DNA from: Urophycis tenuis
Lineage: Eukaryota; Chordata; Actinopteri; Gadiformes; Phycidae
NCBI GenBank assembly: GCA_036785325.1
Contig: JAXIVH010000042.1
Coordinates: 2,100,989 to 2,164,988 of the forward strand
Reading direction: 5' to 3'
Length of the DNA: 64,000 bases
The translations under genes and the position numbers were made by a program. The notes under the pieces were generated by a model that was not told the DNA's origin, did no database searches, and saw nothing but the letters and a program-made list of their open reading frames with translations. Of this stretch, positions 18,651-31,106 are shown in pieces. The stretch's first letter is position 1; every line of letters begins with the position of its first letter.

Positions 18651-20723
18651 AAGTTTTCCGGATGAAATGCATGCTGGGTAATTGTCTTCTTCCTCCAATA
18701 TGTCAAGTGTAGGTTAAGGTTAGGGTAGATTTAGGGGTAGAGTTAGCAGTTAACCTTAACGTTAGGTTTGAAGTAAATGGGAGGGGTTGCGGTTAGGGTT
18801 AAGGTTAGGGCTGAGGTTAGGGTTAGGTATAAGGTTACGGTTTAGGGTTAAGGTTAGGGTTAAGGTTAGGGTTACGGTTAGGGCTAAGGTTAGGGCTAAG
18901 GTTAGAGTAAGGGTTAGGGTTAGCGTTACGGTTAGGGTAAGGTTAGGGTTAGGGTTAGAGGTTAGGGGTTAGGGGTTAGGGTTAAGATGAGGGCTGAGGT
19001 TAGGGTTAAGGTTAGGGCTGAGGGTAGGGTTAGGTTTAAGGTTAGGGATAAGGTTAGGGTTGGGGTTACGGCTGAGATTGGGGTTAAGGTTAGGGTTGAG
19101 GTTAGGGTTAGTGTTATGGATAAGGTTAGGTTAAGTGTTAGGGCCAAGGTTAGGGTTAAGGTTATGGTTAAGATTAGGGTTAGGGCTAGAATTAGGGTTA
19201 GGGCTAAGGTTAGGGTTAGGGTTATGGCTGAGGTTAGGGTTAAGGTTAGGTTTGAGGTTAGTGTTAAGGTTAGGGCCAAGGTTAGGGTTAGGGTTAAGGT
19301 TAGGATTAGGGCTAAGGTTAGGGTTAGGGTTATGGCTGAGGCTAGGGTTAGGGCTAAAGTTAGGGCAAAGGTTAGAGTTAGGGTTAGCGTTAGAGTTAGG
19401 GTAGGGTTAGTGTTGGAGGTTAGGGTAGGCTTAGGGTTAGAGTTAGAGTAGGGGTTAGGGTTAGAGTTAGAGTAGGGGTTAGGGTTAGTGTTAAGGCTAA
19501 GGTTAGGGGTTGAGGTTAGTGTTAAGATTAGGGCCAAGGTAAGGGTTAGTGTTAGGGTTGAGTTAGGGTTAGGGCTAAGGTTAGGCCTATGGTTAGGGTT
19601 GGGTTCGTTAGAGTTATCTCGATGACCCCCCCCACCTCATCCAACGACTCGGTAGTTGAATAGGGGATCAAAGGCAGTTGCACTCGCCAATATCTAGTCA
19701 TCCGCAGCTCTCTTTTCCCATATTACCAAGAATGAAGTAAAACAAAATGGTTATCTGTCTTGTTGTGATATAACCGCTGATTTGGAGATATAGACTTGTT
19801 TTTCCTTTTCCCAAAGGTTTTCTTTGTTCCAAGATGAAGGTCAATCTAGTTTGATTGAAGGTACTTCCAATGCATTGGTATATTTACTTATTTGAATAAA
19901 GACGAGTCACAGCTGGAGTGAGACTTTTCTTTTCCATTTCTATTTTAGTATAAACGTGCTATCGAAATATTAGGACACGTCATCAGTAGTGGACCCTGGG
20001 ATCATAGGGTGTTTCTGGCCATTGTCACTATACACCCTCACCCAAGGGAGGCCCCCCCAAGAGTGATCAATTCTCAAGGTGTGTCGTTTCCGAAATGGAA
20101 TTGGTATTGGGTTTAAGCTTTTTTAGGAGTGATCATTTGTTGAGGTAACGTCGAGGTAAGTAAAGGTAAGTAAAACACTTTTTAGGATACATTGTTTTGG
20201 TTATGGAGAGGAGGGGGCACATACTTACCCCCTGACCAGCACAAACCAGTTGTTAACACCGCTAGGTAGCCCTGGTTTGGCCAATCAGGGCCGGAGCTTG
20301 GTTCTTGTCCTCTGTTGGGTCCAGATGAACTAGCAGAAAACTGGGGTCACGAAGGACCGAGGCCAGCCGTGACAAAGCACTGCCTCCACGGTCCCCCAAT
20401 GCAGCTATCCTCAGCGATGGGTGTCCAGACCTAGGAAAGACCAAGACCAGCCCCGACCAGCGGTGCCTTCCCAGTCGGTCCCAGGGTAGGAAAGGCCAAG
20501 GCCAGCCGCGACTAAGCACTGCCTCCCTGGCCCCTCCAGGACCCCATGCCGAACAGCCTGTTAATAACAATTCCTGTGCCCCATACACCGCGCGACTACA
20601 GAGATTGTGTAGGAAGTTGACCTTAGAGAAGACTCAATGGCTTACTTTCCTCACCCAAAACAACAATTTCTTGGGGTAGTCTATTCTCGCCGTAGGTACT
20701 TCGGTAATGGGTTTTTTTGTGAA
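18651..20723 (+). repeat. Satellite unit U9, short class (2073 bp)
   Basis: Telomere-like block 18711-19603. It has the two U3-specific variants (A at 19837; AAGAG after the C-run at 20051-20063), each displaced by 13840 bp. Private changes are AACAAAATGG near 19744 and GGATTAGGG near 19312. The - strand frame is 20262-20588. Confidence 0.97.
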
Positions 20724-22784
20724 AAGTTTTCCGGATGAAATGCATGCTGGGTAATTGTCTTCTTCCTCCAATATGTCAAGTGTAGGTTAAGGTTAGGGTA
20801 GATTTAGGGGTAGAGTTAGCAGTTAACCTTAACGTTAGGTTTGAAGTAAATGGGAGGGGTTGCGGTTAGGGTTAAGGTTAGGGTTAGGTATAAGGTTACG
20901 GTTTAGGGTTAAGGTTAGGGTTAAGGTTAGGGTTACGGTTAGGGCTAAGGTTAGGGCTAAGGTTAGAGTAAGGGTTAGGGTTAGCGTTACGGTTAGGGTA
21001 AGGTTAGGGTTAGGGTTAGAGGTTAGGGGTTAGGGGTTGGGGTTAAGATGAGGGCTGAGGTTAGGGTTAAGGTTAGGGCTGAGGGTAGGGTTAGGTTTAA
21101 GGTTAGGGATAAGGTTAGGGTTGGGGTTACGGCTGAGATTGGGGTTAAGGTTAGGGTTGAGGTTAGGGTTAGTGTTATGGATAAGGTTAGGTTAAGTGTT
21201 AGGGCCAAGGTTAGGGTTAAGGTTATGGTTAAGATTAGGGTTAGGGCTAGAATTAGGGTTAGGGCTAAGGTTAGGGTTAGGGTTATGGCTGAGGTTAGGG
21301 TTAAGGTTAGGTTTGAGGTTAGTGTTAAGGTTAGGGCCAAGGTTAGGGTTAGGGTTAAGGTTAGGGTTAGGGCTAAGGTTAGGGTTAGGGTTATGGCTGA
21401 GGCTAGGGTTAGGGCTAAAGTTAGGGCAAAGGTTAGAGTTAGGGTTAGCGTTAGAGTTAGGGTAGGGTTAGTGTTGGAGGTTAGGGTAGGCTTAGGGTTA
21501 GAGTTAGAGTAGGGGTTAGGGTTAGAGTTAGAGTAGGGGTTAGGGTTAGTGTTAAGGCTAAGGTTAGGGGTTGAGGTTAGTGTTAAGATTAGGGCCAAAG
21601 TAAGGGTTAGTGTTAGGGTTGAGTTAGGGTTAGGGCTAAGGTTAGGCCTATGGTTAGGGTTGGGTTCGTTAGAGTTATCTCGATGACCCCCCCCACCTCA
21701 TCCAACGACTCGGTAGTTGAATAGGGGATCAAAGGCAGTTGCACTCGCCAATATCTAGTCATCCGCAGCTCTCTTTTCCCATATTACCAAGAATGAAGTA
21801 AAACGAAATGGTTATCTGTCTTGTTGTGATATAACCGCTGATTTGGAGATATAGACTTGTTTTTCCTTTTCCCAAAGGTTTTCTTTGTTCCAAGATGGAG
21901 GTCAATCTAGTTTGATTGAAGGTACTTCCAATGCATTGGTATATTTACTTATTTGAATAAAGACGAGTCACAGCTGGAGTGAGACTTTTCTTTTCCATTT
22001 CTATTTTAGTATAAACGTGCTATCGAAATATTAGGACACGTCATCAGTAGTGGACCCTGGGATCATAGGGTGTTTCTGGCCATTGTCACTATACACCCTC
22101 ACCCAAGGGAGGCCCCCCCGAGAGTGATCAATTCTCAAGGTGTGTCGTTTCCGAAATGGAATTGGTATTGGGTTTAAGCTTTTTTAGGAGTGATCATTTG
22201 TTGAGGTAACGTCGAGGTAAGTAAAGGTAAGTAAAACACTTTTTAGGATACATTGTTTTGGTTATGGAGAGGAGGGGGCACATACTTACCCCCTGACCAG
22301 CACAAACCAGTTGTTAACACCGCTAGGTAGCCCTGGTTTGGCCAATCAGGGCCGGAGCTTGGTTCTTGTCCTCTGTTGGGTCCAGATGAACTAGCAGAAA
22401 ACTGGGGTCACGAAGGACCGAGGCCAGCCGTGACAAAGCACTGCCTCCACGGTCCCCCAATGCAGCTATCCTCAGCGATGGGTGTCCAGACCTAGGAAAG
22501 ACCAAGACCAGCCCCGACCAGCGGTGCCTTCCCAGTCGGTCCCAGGGTAGGAAAGGCCAAGGCCAGCCGCGACTAAGCACTGCCTCCCTGGCCCCTCCAG
22601 GACCCCATGCCGAACAGCCTGTTAATAACAATTCCTGTGCCCCATACACCGCGCGACTACAGAGATTGTGTAGGAAGTTGACCTTAGAGAAGACTCAATG
22701 GCTTACTTTCCTCACCCAAAACAACAATTTCTTGGGGTAGTCTATTCTCGCCGTAGGTACTTCGGTAATGGGTTTTTCTGTGAA
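20724..22784 (+). repeat. Satellite unit U10, short class (2061 bp)
   Basis: Telomere-like block 20784-21664. A 12-bp step (GCTGAGGTTAGG) is missing near 20883, and GGGGTTGGGG replaces GGGGTTAGGG near 21036. The tail GGTTTTTCTGTG before the next anchor is a variant also seen at the ends of U11, U13, U14 and U16. The - strand frame is 22323-22649. Confidence 0.97.
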
Positions 22785-25561
22785 AAGTTTTCCGGATGAA
22801 ATGCATGCTGGGTAATTGTCTTCTTCCTCCAATATGTCAAGTGTAGGTTAAGGTTAGGGTAGATTTAGGGGTAGAGTTAGCAGTTAACCTTAACGTTAGG
22901 TTTGAAGTAAATGGGAGGGGTTGCGGTTAGGGTTAAGGTTAGGGCTGAGGTTAGGGTTAGGTATAAGGTTACGGTTTAGGGTTAAGGTTAGGGTTAAGGT
23001 TAGGGTTACGGTTAGGGCTAAGGTTAGGGCTAAGGTTAGAGTAAGGGTTAGGGTTAGCGTTACGGTTAGGGTAAGGTTAGGGTTAGGGTTAGAGGTTAGG
23101 GGTTAGGGGTTAGGGTTAAGATGAGGGCTGAGGTTAGGGTTAAGGTTAGGGCTGAGGGTAGGGTTAGGTTTAAGGTTAGGGATAAGGTTAGGGTTGGGGT
23201 TACGGCTGAGATTGGGGTTAAGGTTAGGGTTGAGGTTAGGGTTAGTGTTATGGATAAGGTTAGGTTAAGTGTTAGGGCCAAGGTTAGGGTTAAGGTTATG
23301 GTTAAGATTAGGGTTAGGGCTAGAATTAGGGTTAGGGCTAAGGTTAGGGTTAGGGTTATGGCTGAGGTTAGGGTTAAGGTTAGGTTTGAGGTTAGGGTTA
23401 AGGTTAGGGCCAAGGTTAGGGTTAGGGTTAAGGTTAGGGTTAGGGCTAAGGTTAGGGTTAGGGTTATGGCTGAGGCTAGGGTTAGGGCTAAAGTTAGGGC
23501 AAAGGTTAGAGTTAGGGTTAGCGTTAGAGTTAGGGTAGGGTTAGTGTTGGAGGTTAGGGTAGGCTTAGGGTTAGAGTTAGAGTAGGGGTTAGGGTTAGAG
23601 TTAGAGTAGGGGTTAGGGTTAGTGTTAAGGCTAAGGTTAGGGGTTGAGGTTAGTGTTAAGATTAGGGCCAAGGTAAGGGTTAGTGTTAGGGTTGAGTTAG
23701 GGTTAGGGCTAAGGTTAGGCCTATGGTTAGGGTTGGGGTTGAGGTTATCCCTAGGGTTAGAGTTAGAGCTAGAGATTGAGGAAGGTAGAGTCAAGGTGAG
23801 ACAGTCTGTACGGACTGAACTCACCCCCGCCGGATCGGGCTAGTACACTCTATCTCCCCCAACTCCCTCATTTCCATGAGGGAAGACAGGGGAGAAGAGA
23901 TGGGAGGAGTATATATATTTAATATATATTTTTTTTAGTAAATAAATACATCGAGAGACTCACAGCTGGAGTGGCTTTTAATCTTTGTATTCAAGGTTGT
24001 TCCTCCTCTTTTGATTCCTCGCTGGTGGTGCGTCGTCTCCACCTAGTGGTCGTTTTGTGAAGAAGAGTTATAGAAATAGAAATAGAAATACTCTATTGTT
24101 CCCAGGTTGGGAAATTGCATTAATAGGTGAGTAATAATAATAATAATAGGTAATTGCAATAGTTGGTAAGGTAATCTATATTTAATTTATTTATTTATAT
24201 TTGTATATTTATTTAGTCTATTTATTTATTCATTTTTGTTTATTTATTTATTTAGATAAAGAGGATCACAGCTGGAGTGAGTTTTTAGTCTTTGTGTTAA
24301 AGGCTGGTTGCCTTCTTTTGATTCTTCAGTGGTGGTCCATCGCCTCCATCTAGTGGTCGTTTTGTGAATAACAGTTGGTAAGGTAATATAAATGGGTTGT
24401 GTAGAGAGCCCGTTCTTTCGATGGCCCTGGCTCGGTTAGGTTCGTTAGAGTTATCTCGATGACCCCCCCCCACCTCATCCAACGACTCGGTAGTTGAATA
24501 GGGGATCAAAGGCAGTTGCACTCGCCAATATCTAGTCATCCGCAGCTCTCTTTTCCCATATTACCAAGAATGAAGTAAAACGAAATGGTTATCTGTCTTG
24601 TTGTGATATAACCGCTGATTTGGAGATATAGACTTGTTTTTCCTTTTCCCAAAGGTTTTCTTTGTTCCAAGATGAAGGTCAATCTAGTTTGATTGAAGGT
24701 ACTTCCAATGCATTGGTATATTTACTTATTTGAATAAAGACGAGTCACAGCTGGAGTGAGACTTTTCTTTTCCATTTCTATTTTAGTATAAACGTGCTAT
24801 CGAAATATTAGGACACGTCATCAGTAGTGGACCCTGGGATCATAGGGTGTTTCTGGCCATTGTCACTATACACCCTCACCCAAGGGAGGCCCCCCCGAGA
24901 GTGATCAATTCTCAAGGTGTGTCGTTTCCGAAATGGAATTGGTATTGGGTTTAAGCTTTTTTAGGAGTGATCATTTGTTGAGGTAACGTCGAGGTAAGTA
25001 AAGGTAAGTAAAACACTTTTTAGGATACATTGTTTTGGTTATGGAGAGGAGGGGGCACATACTTACCCCCTGACCAGCACAAACCAGTTGTTAACACCGC
25101 TAGGTAGCCCTGGTTTGGCCAATCAGGGCCGGAGCTTGGTTCTTGTCCTCTGTTGGGTCCAGATGAACTAGCAGAAAACTGGGGTCACGAAGGACCGAGG
25201 CCAGCCGTGACAAAGCACTGCCTCCACGGTCCCCCAATGCAGCTATCCTCAGCGATGGGTGTCCAGACCTAGGAAAGACCAAGACCAGCCCCGACCAGCG
25301 GTGCCTTCCCAGTCGGTCCCAGGGTAGGAAAGGCCAAGGCCAGCCGCGACTAAGCACTGCCTCCCTGGCCCCTCCAGGACCCCATGCCGAACAGCCTGTT
25401 AATAACAATTCCTGTGCCCCATACACCGCGCGACTACAGAGATTGTGTAGGAAGTTGACCTTAGAGAAGACTCAATGGCTTACTTTCCTCACCCAAAACA
25501 ACAATTTCTTGGGGTAGTCTATTCTCGCCGTAGGTACTTCGGTAATGGGTTTTTCTGTGAA
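22785..25561 (+). repeat. Satellite unit U11, long class (2777 bp)
   Basis: Telomere-like block 22845-23774. First unit of an eight-unit run of long units. It carries GGAGTGGCTTTTAATC in module A (GGG in U1 and U6) and lacks the CAA interruption of the (TAA)n tract. Private GGTGAGTAAT near 24127. Nine C in the C-run. The - strand frame is 25100-25426. Confidence 0.97.
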
Positions 25562-28337
25562 AAGTTTTCCGGATGAAATGCATGCTGGGTAATTGTCTTC
25601 TTCCTCCAATATGTCAAGTGTAGGTTAAGGTTAGGGTAGATTTAGGGGTAGAGTTAGCAGTTAACCTTAACGTTAGGTTTGAAGTAAATGGGAGGGGTTG
25701 CGGTTAGGGTTAAGGTTAGGGCTGAGGTTAGGGTTAGGTATAAGGTTACGGTTTAGGGTTAAGGTTAGGGTTAAGGTTAGGGTTACGGTTAGGGCTAAGG
25801 TTAGGGCTAAGGTTAGAGTAAGGGTTAGGGTTAGCGTTACGGTTAGGGTAAGGTTAGGGTTAGGGTTAGAGGTTAGGGGTTAGGGGTTAGGGTTAAGATG
25901 AGGGCTGAGGTTAGGGTTAAGGTTAGGGCTGAGGGTAGGGTTAGGTTTAAGGTTAGGGATAAGGTTAGGGTTGGGGTTACGGCTGAGATTGGGGTTAAGG
26001 TTAGGGTTGAGGTTAGGGTTAGTGTTATGGATAAGGTTAGGTTAAGTGTTAGGGCCAAGGTTAGGGTTAAGGTTATGGTTAAGATTAGGGTTAGGGCTAG
26101 AATTAGGGTTAGGGCTAAGGTTAGGGTTAGGGTTATGGCTGAGGTTAGGGTTAAGGTTAGGTTTGAGGTTAGGGTTAAGGTTAGGGCCAAGGTTAGGGTT
26201 AGGGTTGAGGTTAGGGTTAGGGCTAAGGTTAGGGTTAGGGTTATGGCTGAGGCTAGGGTTAGGGCTAAAGTTAGGGCAAAGGTTAGAGTTAGGGTTAGCG
26301 TTAGAGTTAGGGTAGGGTTAGTGTTGGAGGTTAGGGTAGGCTTAGGGTTAGAGTTAGAGTAGGGGTTAGGGTTAGAGTTAGAGTAGGGGTTAGGGTTAGT
26401 GTTAAGGCTAAGGTTAGGGGTTGAGGTTAGTGTTAAGATTAGGGCCAAGGTAAGGGTTAGTGTTAGGGTTGAGTTAGGGTTAGGGCTAAGGTTAGGCCTA
26501 TGGTTAGGGTTGGGGTTGAGGTTATCCCTAGGGTTAGAGTTAGAGCTAGAGATTGAGGAAGGTAGAGTCAAGGTGAGACAGTCTGTACGGACTGAACTCA
26601 CCCCCGCCGGATCGGGCTAGTACACTCTATCTCCCCCAACTCCCTCATTTCCATGAGGGAAGACAGGGGAGAAGAGATGGGAGGAGTATATATATTTAAT
26701 ATATATTTTTTTTAGTAAATAAATACATCGAGAGACTCACAGCTGGAGTGGCTTTTAATCTTTGTATTCAAGGTTGTTCCTCCTCTTTTGATTCCTCGCT
26801 GGTGGTGCGTCGTCTCCACCTAGTGGTCGTTTTGTGAAGAAGAGTTATAGAAATAGAAATAGAAATACTCTATTGTTCCCAGGTTGGGAAATTGCATTAA
26901 TAGGTAAGTAATAATAATAATAATAGGTAATTGCAATAGTTGGTAAGGTAATCTATATTTAATTTATTTATTTATATTTGTATATTTATTTAGTCTATTT
27001 ATTTATTCATTTTTGTTTATTTATTTATTTAGATAAAGAGGATCACAGCTGGAGTGAGTTTTTAGTCTTTGTGTTAAAGGCTGGTTGCCTTCTTTTGATT
27101 CTTCAGTGGTGGTCCATCGCCTCCATCTAGTGGTCGTTTTGTGAATAACAGTTGGTAAGGTAATATAAATGGGTTGTGTAGAGAGCCCGTTCTTTCGATG
27201 GCCCTGGCTCGGTTAGGTTCGTTAGAGTTATCTCGATGACCCCCCCCACCTCATCCAACGACTCGGTAGTTGAATAGGGGATCAAAGGCAGTTGCACTCG
27301 CCAATATCTAGTCATCCGCAGCTCTCTTTTCCCATATTACCAAGAATGAAGTAAAACGAAATGGTTATCTGTCTTGTTGTGATATAACCGCTGATTTGGA
27401 GATATGGACTTGTTTTTCCTTTTCCCAAAGGTTTTCTTTGTTCCAAGATGGAGGTCAATCTAGTTTGATTGAAGGTACTTCCAATGCATTGGTATATTTA
27501 CTTATTTGAATAAAGACGAGTCACAGCTGGAGTGAGACTTTTCTTTTCCATTTCTATTTTAGTATAAACGTGCTATCGAAATATTAGGACACGTCATCAG
27601 TAGTGGACCCTGGGATCATAGGGTGTTTCTGGCCATTGTCACTATACACCCTCACCCAAGGGAGGCCCCCCCGAGAGTGATCAATTCTCAAGGTGTGTCG
27701 TTTCTGAAATGGAATTGGTATTGGGTTTAAGCTTTTTTAGGAGTGATCATTTGTTGAGGTAACGTCGAGGTAAGTAAAGGTAAGTAAAACACTTTTTAGG
27801 ATACATTGTTTTGGTTATGGAGAGGAGGGGGCACATACTTACCCCCTGACCAGCACAAACCAGTTGTTAACACCGCTAGGTAGCCCTGGTTTGGCCAATC
27901 AGGGCCGGAGCTTGGTTCTTGTCCTCTGTTGGGTCCAGATGAACTAGCAGAAAACTGGGGTCACGAAGGACCGAGGCCAGCCGTGACAAAGCACTGCCTC
28001 CACGGTCCCCCAATGCAGCTATCCTCAGCGATGGGTGTCCAGACCTAGGAAAGACCAAGACCAGCCCCGACCAGCGGTGCCTTCCCAGTCGGTCCCAGGG
28101 TAGGAAAGGCCAAGGCCAGCCGCGACTAAGCACTGCCTCCCTGGCCCCTCCAGGACCCCATGCCGAACAGCCTGTTAATAACAATTCCTGTGCCCCATAC
28201 ACCGCGCGACTACAGAGATTGTGTAGGAAGTTGACCTTAGAGAAGACTCAATGGCTTACTTTCCTCACCCAAAACAACAATTTCTTGGGGTAGTCTATTC
28301 TCGCCGTAGGTACTTCGGTAATGGGTTTTTTTGTGAA
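25562..28337 (+). repeat. Satellite unit U12, long class (2776 bp)
   Basis: Telomere-like block 25622-26551. Private GGGTTGAGGTTAGGG near 26207. GATATGGACTTG (G at 27406) recurs in U16 exactly 11094 bp away and in U20. The C-run has eight C. The - strand frame is 27876-28202. Confidence 0.97.
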
Positions 28338-31106
28338 AAGTTTTCCGGATGAAATGCATGCTGGGTAATTGCCTTCTTCCTCCAATATGTCAAGTGTAGG
28401 TTAAGGTTAGGGTAGATTTAGGGGTAGAGTTAGCAGTTAACCTTAACGTTAGGTTTGAAGTAAATGGGAGGGGTTGCGGTTAGGGTTAAGGTTAGGGCTG
28501 AGGTTAGGGTTAGGTATAAGGTTACGGTTTAGGGTTAAGGTTAGGGTTAAGGTTAGGGTTACGGTTAGGGCTAAGGTTAGGGCTAAGGTTAGAGTAAGGG
28601 TTAGGGTTAGCGTTACGGTTAGGGTAAGGTTAGGGTTAGGGTTAGAGGTTAGGGGTTAGGGTTAAGATGAGGGCTGAGGTTAGGGTTAAGGTTAGGGCTG
28701 AGGTTAGGGTTAGGTTTAAGGTTAGGGATAAGGTTAGGGTTGGGGTTACGGCTGAGATTGGGGTTAAGGTTAGGGTTGAGGTTAGGGTTAGTGTTATGGA
28801 TAAGGTTAGGTTAAGTGTTAGGGCCAAGGTTAGGGTTAAGGTTATGGTTAAGATTAGGGTTAGGGCTAGAATTAGGGTTAGGGCTAAGGTTAGGGTTAGG
28901 GTTATGGCTGAGGTTAGGGTTAAGGTTAGGTTTGAGGTTAGTGTTAAGGTTAGGGCCAAGGTTAGGGTTAGGGTTAAGGTTAGGGTTAGGGCTAAGGTTA
29001 GGGTTAGGGTTATGGCTGAGGCTAGGGTTAGGGCTAAAGTTAGGGCAAAGGTTAGAGTTAGGGTTAGCGTTAGAGTTAGGGTAGGGTTAGTGTTGGAGGT
29101 TAGGGTAGGCTTAGGGTTAGAGTTAGAGTAGGGGTTAGGGTTAGAGTTAGAGTAGGGGTTAGGGTTAGTGTTAAGGCTAAGGTTAGGGGTTGAGGTTAGT
29201 GTTTAGATTAGGGCCAAGGTAAGGGTTAGTGTTAGGGTTGAGTTAGGGTTAGGGCTAAGGTTAGGCCTATGGTTAGGGTTGGGGTTGAGGTTATCCCTAG
29301 GGTTAGAGTTAGAGCTAGAGATTGAGGAAGGTAGAGTCAAGGTGAGACAGTCTGTACGGACTGAACTCACCCCCGCCGGATCGGGCTAGTACACTCTATC
29401 TCCCCCAACTCCCTCATTTCCATGAGGGAAGACAGGGGAGAAGAGATGGGAGGAGTATATATATTTAATATATATTTTTTTTAGTAAATAAATACATCGA
29501 GAGACTCGCAGCTGGAGTGGCTTTTAATCTTTGTATTCAAGGTTGTTCCTCCTCTTTTGATTCCTCGCTGGTGGTGCGTCGTCTCCACCTAGTGGTCGTT
29601 TTGTGAAGAAGAGTTATAGAAATAGAAATAGAAATACTCTATTGTTCCCAGGTTGGGAAATTGCATTAATAGGTAAGTAATAATAATAATAATAGGTAAT
29701 TGCAATAGTTGGTAAGGTAATCTATATTTAATTTATTTATTTATATTTGTATATTTATTTAGTCTATTTATTTATTCATTTTTGTTTATTTATTTATTTA
29801 GATAAAGAGGATCACAGCTGGAGTGAGTTTTTAGTCTTTGTGTTAAAGGCTGGTTGCCTTCTTTTGATTCTTCAGTGGTGGTCCATCGCCTCCATCTAGT
29901 GGTCGTTTTGTGAATAACAGTTGGTAAGGTAATATAAATGGGTTGTGTAGAGAGCCCGTTCTTTCGATGGCCCTGGCTCGGTTAGGTTCGTTAGAGTTAT
30001 CTCGATGACCCCCCCCACCTCATCCAACGACTCGGTAGTTGAATAGGGGATCAAAGGCAGTTGCACTCGCCAATATCTAGTCATCCGCAGCTCTCTTTTC
30101 CCATATTACCAAGAATGAAGTAAAACGAAATGGTTATCTGTCTTGTTGTGATATAACCGCTGATTTGGAGATATAGACTTGTTTTTCCTTTTCCCAAAGG
30201 TTTTCTTTGTTCCAAGATGGAGGTCAATCTAGTTTGATTGAAGGTACTTCCAATGCATTGGTATATTTACTTATTTGAATAAAGACGAGTCACAGCTGGA
30301 GTGAGACTTTTCTTTTCCATTTCTATTTTAGTATAAACGTGCTATCGAAATATTAGGACACGTCATCAGTAGTGGACCCTGGGATCATAGGGTGTTTCTG
30401 GCCATTGTCACTATACACCCTCACCCAAGGGAGGCCCCCCCGAGAGTGATCAATTCTCAAGGTGTGTCGTTTCCGAAATGGAATTGGTATTGGGTTTAAG
30501 CTTTTTTAGGAGTGATCATTTGTTGAGGTAACATCGAGGTAAGTAAAGGTAAGTAAAACACTTTTTAGGATACATTGTTTTGGTTATGGAGAGGAGGGGG
30601 CACATACTTACCCCCTGACCAGCACAAACCAGTTGTTAACACCGCTAGGTAGCCCTGGTTTGGCCAATCAGGGCCGGAGCTTGGTTCTTGTCCTCTGTTG
30701 GGTCCAGATGAACTAGCAGAAAACTGGGGTCACGAAGGACCGAGGCCAGCCGTGACAAAGCACTGCCTCCACGGTCCCCCAATGCAGCTATCCTCAGCGA
30801 TGGGTGTCCAGACCTAGGAAAGACCAAGACCAGCCCCGACCAGCGGTGCCTTCCCAGTCGGTCCCAGGGTAGGAAAGGCCAAGGCCAGCAGCGACTAAGC
30901 ACTGCCTCCCTGGCCCCTCCAGGACCCCATGCCGAACAGCCTGTTAATAACAATTCCTGTGCCCCATACACCGCGCGACTACAGAGATTGTGTAGGAAGT
31001 TGACCTTAGAGAAGACTCAATGGCTTACTTTCCTCACCCAAAACAACAATTTCTTGGGGTAGTCTATTCTCGCCGTAGGTACTTCGGTAATGGGTTTTTC
31101 TGTGAA
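28338..31106 (+). repeat. Satellite unit U13, long class (2769 bp)
   Basis: Telomere-like block 28398-29320, with the 7-bp GGTTAGG loss. GTGTTTAGATT near 29201 is private. Module A has GACTCGCAGCTGG near 29507, which leaves the CAGCTG E-box intact. The - strand frame 30645-30971 has a private Gly28-to-Cys change. The anchor region carries GTAATTGCC instead of GTAATTGTC. Confidence 0.97.
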
